Source: Trogon surrucura (taxonomy: Eukaryota > Chordata > Aves > Trogoniformes > Trogonidae). Taken from it: 64,000 bases of DNA. The position numbers were made by a program, and so were the translations under genes. Shown piece by piece: positions 50,460 through 63,353 of this stretch (within the stretch, counting starts at the first letter, position 1; every line of letters begins with the position of its first letter). The notes below the pieces were generated by a model. It was not told where the DNA came from and made no database searches. It was given only the letters and a program-made list of their open reading frames with translations. The stretch is taken from positions 32,885,099 to 32,949,098 of the forward strand of contig CM036658.1 in NCBI GenBank assembly GCA_020746105.1, given 5' to 3'.

Positions 50460-51272
50460 AGCAATAACATATTAAAAACTACCTTCTTGCACGACAAGAA
50501 GTAGCTGAAAACAGCCAAAACTACTGTAACTTTGAATGGCCTCAAGAGAACTGGCCAGACATTTTTAGCACTTATGCTAAAAGAGTACACAAAAAGTTAA
50601 AGGTGAGACAGAGTTCTCTTATTTCGGTTCCAGTGAAAGACACAACAAGAAGTTTCCTGCATTAGAAGCTTACAGTGCCTGAAGATAAAAATACAAAAGT
50701 TTTTGGGGAAATGGAAGTATTACTACACAGTTTCTGAGGAAAAAAACCCTCACACTTTATGCAATGAAAGAAGAATGATTTGCTCAAAGCTACCAGAGGC
50801 TGTGGTGTTCTGAGAAACTGCAATCACTGCTCCTGGATGAGTCACTGGAGTATTTTTCCACTGCATTTTAAAACTAATCTAGAAATAACATATTTAAAAC
50901 TACCTTTTTGCACAATGAGAAATAGCTGAAAATGGACAAAATTAATGTAAGTTTGAATGGCCTCAAGAGAACTGTCCAAATATTTTTAGCGCTTATTCCA
51001 ACAGAGTACACAAAAGGTTGAAGGTGAGACAGAATTCTCTTATGCTGGTTCCAGTGAAAGACACAGCAAGAAGTTTCCTGCATCAGGAGCTTACAGTGCC
51101 TGAAGATAAAAATACAAAATGTTTTGGGGAAACGGAAGTATACTACACAGTTTCTAACGAAAAAAAAAGCACCTTATGCAATGAAAGAAGAATGATTTCC
51201 TTAAAGCTACCAGAGGTTTTGGTGTTCTGAGGAACTGTACTCACTGATGCTAAATGAGTCACTGGAGTATTT
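50460..51272. repeat. Tandem duplication, two copies of about 421 bp
   Basis: Copy 1 (about 50460-50880) and copy 2 (about 50881-51272) share long blocks in the same order: AATAACATATT, TGAATGGCCTCAAGAGAACT, TCCAGTGAAAGACACA, AAGAAGTTTCCTGCAT, GCTTACAGTGCCTGAAGATA, TATGCAATGAAAGAAGAATG and GAGTCACTGGAGTATTT. The offset is about 420 bp throughout. Identity is high but clearly below 95%, so the event is not recent. No ORF is conserved between the copies. Confidence 0.88.
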
Positions 51273-54200
51273 AAGCTCTCTATTCTGTTCCCTTGTGTAA
51301 TACTTAACACTATATGGGGCAGAGTAAAAACACATATAATAACAGATCAAAGTAGTTCAGAAGAGCTGGTGGTTTATGTCTACACATGGCGTGTCTCTCT
51401 CCCACCATGCAGGTGAAAAAGGCTTCCCCGAAAGATAACCTGGATCAAACTTCTAAGTAGTTCTAGGGACAGAACTTGGAAGACAGAAGGAAGAGGGAAA
51501 TCAATTTTACTGGTAGAAAGAGATTGCGAGGATTTAGATGAAGTTCTAACACAGCCTTACTCACCTGATCACAGTTACTGGTGGGGGTCAAAACATCACA
51601 GAATAGGTATAATTAAAATACTCCAATCCTTGTGACAAAGCCCACGCTAAGCTGATAAAATAAAACAGGCATGCTTTTCTGAAGCTATTTTGTGAACTGT
51701 ACTATGATTTTTTAAGCCTCTTGTGCTGAATATGGCAGTGTACTTCCGATGTTAGAACAGTCTTCTCCTGTTGCAATATGGAAGTCAAGTTTTGGAATAG
51801 ATTGAATTTCAAAAAACCTTACAAAAAATGAATTTAAAAGAATGTTGGTGCCTATAAACACATCTATTTACATATGTACAAAGACTTCGTTGCTTATAAA
51901 GTTGGAAGGACGGATTGTAAGGCAATACTAATTTAAGAATTAATGTTCAGGGAAAGAATTTTATATTCAGGGAAAGATTTTCCTTTCTGAATTCTTAAGT
52001 TTTGTCGGATTATTTTTTTGTTTTTTTTTTCAGTCTTGAAGTACTTCATGTACACAGATTCTACCAAAGTGATGTCTATATAGCTTCAGACAAAGTTCTC
52101 GTTTTATTTTGGCATGATTGTTTTTCTAATTTTCCTCTGAAAACATTTAAAATAGTTCTGCTTCGTAAGATTTGCTGGGTTAGGTTTCTGTAAGAACAAG
52201 TTTAAAAATGGAAGACAAAATTTCTGTTTAGATCTATTCCTTCTACTAAAAGTTCTCTTCTAACATTGTGGTCCCTAAATCTTGTCCATAAGATGTCTGC
52301 AAATGGTCATTGTTTTTTTTTCAAGAGTGATATCAACAATTGGAGAAATGTAGTCTTTAAGGTCATGATAAAACGTTAATAGGACAATATAAAACAGCAG
52401 TTTTGAAATGAAAGCTTGGTGGTAAGGTTGCAGATAGATCCCTAGACATGCTGACTGTTGAGATGCTACAAACAAAAGCAATTTTACTAAAGTAATAGGA
52501 GAAAACACTTTGTTAGGACAGACTAGCAAAGCTGACTCCTCTGCCTGACTGCCACGGTCATCTTCTATCTAATGCATCTGAAGTTTAGAAGATGTGAAGA
52601 GCAAGAAGTTCTGTGTCAAGTAATGAAGGAATACCTGAATGAGTGACAATTCTTGAGAAAAAGATGACCCTTTTTCTTATCTTACACACTTAGGAGTATG
52701 GCAGGAGTATTGTGCATCCAGAGCACAAAATCTCACACAAAATTTGTCAAAATTCTGGATAGGAAATGTGTATTTATTAATAGCTTGCCATTCTCTTTTT
52801 GCTGCTTTTCTCCTCTTTTTACTCTTTCTCTCTTTCTACAAATATTATATTGATTCAATTGTTTCGCATTTGTCCGATGTGTTAGAATATTCTGAAACAT
52901 TATGCAAATCATTCTCATATCAGACAGACAGGTCAAATTCTAATGTAGGTGTAGATCCCTTGTCCCTAGTATATTCTTATACTGTAGAATATTAGGGCTG
53001 ATTCTGTCTCACTTGCTGTATGAGCATCCAAAAATTTCACCTCTGAAATGGAAACCCATCTAAGTATCACGGCCAATGCAAATGTGATGCTACTTCCATG
53101 TATTGAAAAGACAATGTCCAGGATGTTACTCTTGCAGTACTCAGTAGAGTGTTTTAAAAGTGCAGATTTAAAAATGAAGGATCAAAATATTAGTGAAAGG
53201 TCAAAGTGGCAGCAGTTTTGGCAGTTTTATGGAAACTTTGGTGTATTTCTCTCAGTAGACAATTGTGTGTAAATACTGATTAAAAACATCAAAATCACTT
53301 TTTGTTTAAAGATGTGAACCCAAAAATTCACACTTACTTTTTCAGTTTTTAACCCATACCTGGAAAATGCAAAGTTTCCAGTAACAGGTACAGAAAAGAA
53401 GGTTTCATTATTTAACAAGGTCAATTTTTTCAATTTTTCTTCCTTTCTATCACAGATATTTTAAACGTAAGAACATGCAGCATTTTTTACTTTGTCCTTC
53501 TTTCACTGATGTGATGTGGAAGGAAACAAAACACCTGACAGAAGCTAACAACCTCTTGCCAGATGGCATGCTGATGAGGATGGTAGAAATATCTACCCCG
53601 AGTTCTGGGGTCAGAGTTGGACTCTGTAGCAATAAGTGCAAGGAAAGAATGGAAAAAAAAGAATTATCCTCCTTTCTTGCCTGGCTTTCTGAAACTCAGT
53701 ACTCTTTCAAAAAAAGGCCCCTTAGATTTGCAGACATTTGGGATTCGGGAAGAGGTGTTCAATCTCCCTGTTGGCTCCTTCCAGCCAAAGCTACAATTCA
53801 GAAAGCTTTCACTAGTATGCAGAAGAAAAATTTTCAATCACTAGTTAAATACTGACATGAATAGTGGCTTTGTAAATATTTCTGCTGTGCTTTTGAAAGC
53901 ATACAAGCCAAAACAAAAAATCTTTTGACAGTGTGTGAAAAAACAAAACTGAAATGCTTCAGCAGCCTCTCACAGCTAGAAAGCTGGCCACATAGACTCT
54001 TTAAAATTGAATGCTTTTTGTGAGGCAGAGGAAAGCTTGTGTTCTGAGATCTGACCATCAGGCAGCCCAACAGTGCAGCTGTGTGCTTTAGAAAAGCACC
54101 TCTTAGCTATGTGAGTTGGTAGGTTGCATTTTTATTCACATTTATGAAGCATTTGCTGTCGTCATTGTATTCCTCTTCAGTGACTTTCCCTTTTAAAGGC

Positions 54201-57200
54201 ATTAGCAAGACACGGAGCAGTTTCCAGATTTTCAGTCAGATCTGATATATTGTAAGTTCTGTCAAATAAATCCCCAAGTGAATTGATTGCCTTACCTGGA
54301 AGAGTTAGGATTTGAGTTTGTGTTGTTTGCTTTTTTAAATGCTGACTGCACTTGGTGTCACAGGCTCAGCCTGGCTTTTTGGTAGCAACAGCAGAAAGCA
54401 GTAGGTGAGTTAATCTTTTTCCATGCAATGCCGCTACTCAATTAAGTTATGTAAGCAGATCCCTGACTTCAAACACAGGGATGATTGGAACTATTCATAG
54501 GTTTAATTGCTGAACAGCTGGCCACCTTCTGAGATGTTTTGCTTGTCCTCCATCCACAGCTTCACTGTGGCCTTAAAGTCTTTCTGAGCGTGACGTGCAG
54601 GTAGAAGTGATGGAGGCAAGGAAAGACATGCAGCTTTTTAAGAGGCAGGAAGAAAAAAGACCCTTGCATACACAAAGAAAATATTTTCTATACACGTAAT
54701 TTTATAATCATCTGTACAGGACAGTGTCAGTGACGTGTATTTTGGTAAACACTTCAGGTGGCGACCAACTAAAGAGCATTGGGACCTAAGTGGAGTAGTT
54801 ATCTTTAGTTTCACAATCATACTTGCAAAATTGAATATTCAGACTTGTTTGGGCTAAAGGGCACATTGGCTAAAGCTGCCAATTTTTCTGCTGCATTTAT
54901 CATAACTGGTCTTGGATTTTAACTTCCACCAGAGATAACAGGAGAATTTTTAGTACCTCATTCAATATCTAGCAGACTCAAGAGCAACATCACTGCTTTC
55001 AGTCTGCTCAGAGGTAGCTAGGAGTACAAAGTCTACCATGAAAATTAAACTCAAAATTTTGTGTCCTGTGTTTGTGGGAAATCTGGGCGGGTTTTTTGCC
55101 TTTTTTTTTTTTTTAAATAGGATAAACTGTTTCATGCTCATATACAACAATTTTGGGGTTACTTTTTTTTAATCATCTAGCATCTTTTGCATATCAGTTA
55201 ACTTCTTTGGAAGGACATAATTCAGTTCAAGATTTATTATATTTGAGGAAAATAATTCTCAGCATTTCCCTAAAGTTATATCCACAGTTCCCCTTCAGAC
55301 AGCCATCCCATTGCTATATCATTCTGCCCAGGTCTACAGTAGAAATAACCTGTGTCTTTTACCTGGAGTTCCTCTAAGGTCAGTTCAGCTGACGGTAACC
55401 TTCCACTCAGATTTTAAAATTCAACTAGCCCCAGTAAATTCCAGTTTATGTACACTCAGCAACATTCCCGTTATAGCAGTCATGCTGCCTACTTCCAGGT
55501 GCACTTGGTAGGAAGGTCTGCAGTTCTTTGAAATAAAGAAATTTTCTGAAATGCCAAGACCTAGCAGCAATTGAAAAGTAGGACTTGGATGGAACACCAG
55601 TATCTTTGAAAAATGGTGAATGAGGAAGGCACTGCAGGTGCCAAGGAGGGATCTTCTTTCCAAGTAGAAAGAATTTTTTTCAGGTAGATTCTTTTTCAGC
55701 TTATCAATCTTCATTTACAAATAGGATCTGGAAATTTAAGATACAAATGGGAATTTTCAGGTGGAGAACTATCCTGCAGCTTCTGCTGAGGGGAATAGCA
55801 TGAGCTAGAATTCAGGCTGTGATAAATCTCCTTAAAATTATGAGGCATAAACCGTGTTCTTAGTTTAAAGCAGATGAATGCAAGATTTCTCAAAGAGGAG
55901 GAGGAAAATGTAAGCTTCCAAGGCAGAAATAATTTCTAAATACTGCCTGAGCTGAGAATATATGCCTGTGGATAGCTGAAGGGATACGCACAGAATTATC
56001 CAAAGCGAAACCTGAAGTGTAGGGTTCTGCAGAGCTGTATGTGTTAGAGCTGTTTTTTCCCGTGGCTCTCACCTTGCACAAGGGATCCTTCCAGATGGTC
56101 CTCAGTAATGTGGTAAAACTGGAAGCTTGGAATGAAGAGCAGAAAATAGCTGGGTGGATCTTGTTATTTGTCCTGGCATAGCATGCTTGCTGCGGTCATT
56201 AAAGTCTATCCTTGAGTTCTGAATTTGCAGACAGTGCTTATAGCAGAGCACTTCTTGTCTAGGTCTTCATCTGGGATGTGCACTTATTTCGTCCATATCC
56301 CATCAATGAAGTAGCAGTGACCTAAATCACCTGAGCTTTAATCCTGTCTGTGGCAGGGCCAGGAAGCCCTGACTTTTGGTGTTTCCCTCACACACTTTGA
56401 AGTAGCAGAAAAAAAAAGTATTAGAGGGAACTGACATACCTGTTCTGAACCAGAGACCATTCTATTTTGTTTGCTTTTATTTTTCATTTGTTACTTTGTT
56501 TATGAATTAGTCAACACCTACCAAAAGTGATTGAAAACCCGCAATTGAAAAAGCAGTTGAAAACCTAATGGGTGGTAACCGCATATCAGGAGATCATTTG
56601 GGCTATGCCTATGTTGATTAGTAACACAATAGGAGGGGGTCTGTAGAGTAAAACAATTAGTACTAAGGACTGGATATTCCACAATACATTAATTTTAGTA
56701 GGTTTTACTTCAGTCCGGTTCTGGTCTGACCTGTGAATGGAAAACTCATTAGTGGTTGGAGCACAACTTCTGGGTTAGTGCTATCTGCAACTAGTCCAGA
56801 TAATACGCTTCAAGACCTCACTGCAGCATGGTATGTGGGAAAAATCAGGGGTTTGCTTCAAAGTTGCATTCTTGGTCTCACCTAAAATGCCGTGTAAAAG
56901 CAGAATTCTTCACTTTGTCATGAAGACATGACAAGAGTTGTACATTCTGTAATAAGTTCATAATCTGGGTATGTATGGTCTTGTGAGTTCTTCCTACCGG
57001 ATTCGAGGTAAGCTTGCTTGCAAAGGGATTATTTCTGAGCTGAAACAAAACATATCTCATGTGTATCATATAACAGTGGCATTGTTTACACTTTTCTGAG
57101 GCTTGCCAGAGAACAGCTGTTTCTTATTTTTCAAGTGTACTGAGAAGGAGACAAATGTAACAGGACAAATCAGAAAGGGAGTGGTAACAGCTTAGAATCT

Positions 57201-59160
57201 GTGCCTCCTGCTTCAGGCAACGTGTTTGAGTCAACTTGAAACTGGAACTGGGCAAGCTTCCTGAGGCAACACAGACACAAATGCCAAAGTGATTTCAGCA
57301 ACCAAAGATCTGACCAATTTTTTCCTGGAGAGGAAATTACTGAGATACAAGCCTCACTACTGAAATTTTAAACCTCTTCAGTCATACTTTCATTTTTGTT
57401 GTGCCCAGACAACCAACAACACTTTCATTCTTCACAAAGTAAATCCACCCAGATCAGAGAACAGACAAAAAGAGATTCATCGGGAGTCATTAAAACAATT
57501 AATCAGTATGCTTATTTGATGATAATTCTTCCTGAAATAAGTCTGAAGCCACTGTTAGCACCAGTATTGATGCTGGTGAGAGGACCTTCCAGAAGGCACC
57601 TGGAGGTGGCCCTGACAGCTGCTCTGAACTGTCCTGTTGCACATTCCACAGTTTAAACAGTAATTCATTTTGCAATCTCTGTATCATCAGTTCTGGGGTG
57701 TTTGTCTGTAATGTTTAATGTTTAAAGAGGTCAATATTTAAAGAGATCTGTGGCAGCAAATAAAACGTCTAGGTTGCTTGAAAGTTAATATGTTACACAC
57801 TCTGATGGTGATGCAGAACAAGAACAGTCACTGACAAAGTGTCAGTGCCTCTAAGACAAGGAATTATGGTGCCAAGAGAGCCATCGGTGAAAAAGACTAT
57901 TTAAAACTTCTGACGCAGTTTCTAAATGTCTTAGTAAAGTTCACCGGAGCTTGAAGGAAAAACTCTATTTGTTAATCCTATTCAAGACACGCAGGGGAAT
58001 AAAATAGTGTGAATAGTACAAAACGGGGTATATAGGATTTGCCAACGTGGAGAAACGAACATCCCTGCTGCTCTGCCTCCTTCTCCAAGCCAGCGTGGGA
58101 AAAAAACAGGCATGTGTACTGGCAGACTTTAAGAGTTGCCACAATACCTTCTTGCAGGATCACTGCTTTGAAGTAGCACAGTCCTGCTTGGCATTAAGGT
58201 TCTCAGAGTGATGCTGGAATAACCAAAGTAGCAAATCTGTGGGTTGTGCTGCCCATAGGGGAAGATGATGGCAGTAAAAGTTCGTACTGTAGGTACTGAA
58301 ATCAGTGTAGGTGACTGTATGGTAATACAAGCAAAGAAGGAAAGAGGAGGTGGAATCCTTTCACATGTCAGTGACCCGTGGTTAGCAGGCTTTACCTCTG
58401 CTACCAGTGATTCTTCTAGATCACCGGCTCTGCCTGATGGCTTTTTACAGCCAAGGTCCGTGGCAGTGATGCTGGGAAGCACAACTGGCCCTCCCTCTCC
58501 TTCCAAGCACAGCTCTGAGAGAGATGAGGACTGCTGCCTTAAAGGACAGACTTGCAAAAGACCTCTGAGCAAAACTTGTAATTAATAGAATCTCAGAGAT
58601 AGTTTTGCTCCTGCTAAACTTTTAAAAATGGAGTTACTTGATTAGTGAGAGGGCTTCCGATTATATACACCATACACTAAATATATGCATAGTATTTTCA
58701 TCTGATTTGGGTAAACTCATCCTTGCAAACACACAGAAAATTATTCTACTGAATCAGAAAAGAATGTCTTGAATCTAAAATTACTTTAGGTATCAGGTTA
58801 AGCATCATGATGTAGTGCATTTGTTATGTAAACACAAATAAAATAACTAAAAAATCATTCTTATATTTTTACTTTTTCTTAATTTTTAGGAGCTATGACC
58901 ATTTGTTTCCAGATACTCTAAGAATTTGTGGTATTTCTGGGAAAGGTGTTAAAAAAATCTTGTTTCTTAACAAGGAAGTTTGGCATTTCAAGCTCTAGAG
59001 ATAGTTCATGTGCTGAAAATCACATCTGGTAGTATCTTTCCTTGACAGGAGATATTGTTAAGGGAGTACAAAATACAGTTTAACATTTCTAAATACCACT
59101 TGTAAAGAAATGGGGGATGTTGTTTGTTTCCTTAGTCTGATCCTTGCAAGTTAGATAATC
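51273..59160. other. Unannotated intergenic stretch
   Basis: Nearly 8 kb of AT-rich DNA. The longest ORF (53475-53855, 126 codons) resembles no family I know, and there is no sign of purifying selection that can be judged from one sequence. Poly-T at 55101-55114 on the plus strand. Confidence 0.5.
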
Positions 59161-59352
59161 CCTAGGCCCAAAAAGCAAGAATCATTTCTCATAAGTAGAA
59201 AAGAGAAACAGAAATATTAGACCCACCCTAGTCCCAAACGGCAAGAATCGTTTCTTGTAAGTAGAAAAGAGAAGCAGAAACATTAGGTCCTCCATAGACC
59301 CGAAAGGCAAGAATAATTTCTTGTAAGTAGAAAAGAGAAAGAGAAACAAAAC
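59161..59352. repeat. 66-bp minisatellite, three units
   Basis: GCAAGAAT recurs at 59175, 59241 and 59307, exactly 66 bp apart. Each is followed by TTTCTYRTAAGTAGAAAAGA and GARAMAGAAA. The units diverge mainly in the CCC/ACCC linker. Confidence 0.88.
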
Positions 59353-62300
59353 TTATAAAATTTTCCCGAAAGCATTCTGTTCTTTCTCTCTCTCTGTCTT
59401 CAGACCAAAAAATGCTGTGAAGTCAAGGCAGATTGCCAGGAGTTTCACACCCAGTGCTGAACTGGCATAAAGTCAAAGGTCGTTAGTTGCATTTGGATGC
59501 CAAAGCATTAGCATCATTACTCTCATTACTGGCTCTTACACAGACTTTTTCAAAGCTAAATACCTTGCAATTTTTGCCTTTTCTATAAGCTTTCGCTGCT
59601 TGCTTTTCCAAGATCTCTTTGAGGGCTAATCTTGCTGCTGGTAAGTAAGCATCTTGCATACTAAAACTTTCCTCTTCAGCGAGAGCTGTTGATGGAGATC
59701 CTTCTTCTGCAGCAGGGAGCACATGCATCAAGTGTTGCATGCCCTGGGTCCAAGTGCAGTTCAGCACAGTTCAAGCCTGCTCTTTGGTCTGGATTTGCCA
59801 GTCAGCCACATTGCAAACCCCAAATGCCTGCTGAGAGGGTGCCTCAGCCTGACCTCCACAGACATCTTCAAAGGGGAACAGACTGCCCTTTCTTAGAGCT
59901 CCAAAAAATGTTCAAACTTCTGCTCAGAAATGGAGCATGTTAAGTTTGAGTGTAGCACTGCCCTGTCAGTGATGTCTCAAGCCTGACCCTTGTTAGCACT
60001 GTACGAATGCACTCAGTGACCAACCATCACAATTTGAAAAGTCACAGGCTGGGATCTGCCCTAGATCCCTGGTCCTTACCCCATAACTAATGTCTGCCTT
60101 CAGAGGGTACCACCGTGGAACAGCAATAGGTTTCACCCATAACTTGCAATCATATATTTGGCATATTGGCTTTTACTTACCGTGCACTTAGGTGGACACC
60201 ACTATGCAACTAATAAATCACAAAATTGGCTTTAAGCTCAGAAATGTTCCTGTGGAACTCAGTAGGATCATTTGTATAATAAATGCTCTGTGATCAGTCA
60301 CCTGAGGCTGTGTGCTCCCAGATCTACTTCAACTCCCTTGCTGTTACACACATGCATGTGTATCGAAGAATCTGACAAATGGCAGGTTGACATCCTTACA
60401 ATATCTGATATTATAGCACTTTAAACCAAGGCTCTGTTCTCTAGGAGAAGCAAGGACTCCAGTCAAGAAAACTCTGTGTAATGTTATTTCTTTGTGGATA
60501 TTCAGGTGGCTGGCAGGAGGAACAAGTGAGCAGGCACCTTCTTGTACCAGGGCCGTTAACTCTGGCATGGAGGGAAAACAACCTCAGCCCACAGCGAAGT
60601 GTTTAATCTCTATTCTCCTCTGCAATTCTCAGCAACACAGTAAAAGGAACACTCACTACAATTAATGATTTACATATTTATAACCCAATCCTCTTGACCT
60701 TTGTTAGCCAAAACACCTGAGTAAACCAATCTGTATGCTTAAATTTCTTGTAACAGCTGGGAGTGTGGCAAATACTTTTTTGTTAAAGCAAAAAAAAAAT
60801 GTGGTCAGGAAAAGTTTTGCTTCTTTAAGGTAAGACAAAGCAGAAATATAGAAATGATCGGGCAAGATTTATCAATAAGACAACAAGTGGTAACTGCTAA
60901 AACCAGAATGTAAAAAGCTATTTTGCTTGAGTAGTTACACACTTTATTTTTGCAATGATAACAAGTTGCTTGTTTATCTCATCCAAGTAACTGTTTCCTC
61001 GTTTCACATCATGGCAAATTGCTGACCAGGTGAATAAGGTTGATCAGTAATTTTGAGGATTACAGATGAATTATTGCACTGGTTTCAAACTAACGGTCAT
61101 AAAATGTTCTTATTATCTATGTAGGAGTTCTTTGGACAGAACACAGTATTTTGACTACTTCCAATTCTTAGGATGGCAGGTACATCCTAAAAGAATATAT
61201 ATAAAAAAATATGTACCATTTTTGATAACTACTTCTTTTGGCTTCAAACACCTACTGAAATGAATGAAATCTGAAAGTAAATTTTATGCCCTTGAACAAG
61301 GGTAGGATACTTTTCTGAGTGTATCTCACTGAAGCACTTGCAGCTAGTGTTTTGTCCTGAGTTGAGGCAGCCAGCGATGCTTGATATTTTGTAGTAACAT
61401 GTGGCACAATGATAATTTAGAAGCTTATCTGTGTCAGACTAGCAAGGGAAGGCCACATGAAGAAGCAAAGTTATTTAGAGGAATAAGATTATCTCTTATT
61501 TTCAGGAACTCAATGCTGCATTGGTGCTAATGAAGAAATTCCTGCCTATCCTTAGCATTCTGTTTTAGGGATCAAAACTAAATCAGGATCCATAAGTACT
61601 GTGGATTCCTTTAGCTCTGCCTAGTAGCTGTAGTTGCCAGATCAAAGCTTTTAACTGAGTAAACTAATCTTTGCTTCTGTATTTGAGTCAAATACGCTTG
61701 ATTGTGCACACCCTGCTGACTAAAAATGGTGCTTAATCAGCCTAAATGCATTCTTTGTGTGCAAGAGCACAGTATTTCACTGGAAACAGACTGGAGAGCT
61801 TTAGCTGGGGAAAATGGCTGTTGTCCAGATCACCAGCAATTTGGAAGGTTGTTTTTGTGTAGACTTGTTAAGTACACATGGAGCACTGGAAGTCAATGAC
61901 TGTGGGATAGTACATTAATACAGCCACAGAGGGGGTCAGAAAATCAACTGTTAGGAGATTTTAAATGGGAATGCATGTTTGTTATTCCACTTTGAAAATT
62001 GCAAGATATAAACACTAAACTTGGGAACTTGCTCAACGATTACTCAAAAGCAGAAAGGATATCACCATAATTCTTAAGTACAGAGACAACATTGGTAAGT
62101 GTGTGTGTGTGTGTGTCCCTGAAATTTTCATTGCTATAATTTGTTATTGAAGACAAACAGCAATTAGAAAAACACCTGCTCCCCTCCATACAACTTCAAA
62201 CTACCTAACAAAAGTTATTTTTCTCCTTCTAAATCAATTTTTGCTTTTCTCTGCTGTGGAGTCACTATTTCCTTTGTTCTTCATGCAAAGAAGAACATGT

Positions 62301-63353
62301 TCTTACTCACAAAGTAAACAGGATTGTAATGAAATAGCGAAACAATGAAAATATTTGGCTAATTTTGTCAAACTTTGTCGTTTCTCTCAAGCCTAGTGCT
62401 CTAGGACCTAGCATTCTTCTTTGCTTCAGGGTGGAGAAGCAGCAACAAGAAGAAAGCAAGAAAGCTCTTTAATTTTATATATGTATTATTTGTGTATTTC
62501 CTTAAACAGAAGATAGGCAATGTATTCTAAAGCACTACAAAATAATTTTCTCTGGCCTTAATTGGCTGGAAGAGGTGCAGCTATATTAGAGGTGACCCTT
62601 TGTGTGTGAAGCAGATAAATATCAAAATTTGAGTTAAGACTCTTAACTAGCCTGAGACTCAGTGCTGTGCTCCAATACATCCCTGCAATGCTGTAACTAC
62701 CACTTTGTTACTGCAGTGAATACCTAAAGGTGTTACATCTACAGTTACTGGGTATTTAGGAAAAAATCTGTCCTAGGGGTGTCAGTGGGAATTTTGCCAA
62801 TGACTTCATTTAGACCCACAGGTTGTTGAACCACTAGCTTTTTTAAAATGAGTTTAACAAATTGTGTGGTATTAGATAACCTTAATAGTCTTCTTTCATT
62901 GCCATTCCTTTTTTTTTTTCTGAAAAAAAAAATCTCTATGACTAAGAAAAAAGAGGATAAGAACGCTTTTTTTTTTAAATTTTGAAAGGAAACTTTGTAT
63001 GTCTTTTCTAGGTGTGGAGCAACAGTTGCAAAAATTGTATGAACAGGACTGAAGAGCATCATTTCAGAAGGACGAGCAACTAACCCTCAGAGGCCTTACA
63101 CCTGATATGTTGGAAGAGTACCTGAATGATATAGTTAAACTATGGAAGATGTCCAGAAAGGTAAATGTTACCCTTACATATTCAAATCTATTTTCCTTTG
63201 AAATACATCTCTTCACAGGAGAAACTGATTTGCTTGAGCGAGTCTTGGAACAGGTGACTTGTGTTTTTTCTATTAAGTAAAAATCATCCTGTTTTCTAGT
63301 TGTACTAACAGTTTTTGTTGTCCAAAAAAAACAGCAGTTCTTTCTCTCTTTTT
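59353..63353. other. Unannotated intergenic stretch
   Basis: AT-rich, with a (TG)n microsatellite at about 62100-62117. The minus-strand ORF 59483-59767 (94 codons) is unrecognised. No gene could be supported. Confidence 0.5.

Noticed and set aside
53475..53855. A 126-codon plus-strand ORF as a possible gene or exon
   Set aside because: No recognisable domain, no good start context or splice sites, and it sits in AT-rich intergenic DNA. Length alone is not enough.
63000..63170. A possible exon with an AG before GTGTGGAGCAAC and a GTAAATG donor-like end near 63160
   Set aside because: An in-frame stop lies close to the start in the plausible frame and no protein family is recognised. A non-coding exon cannot be excluded, but there is no support.
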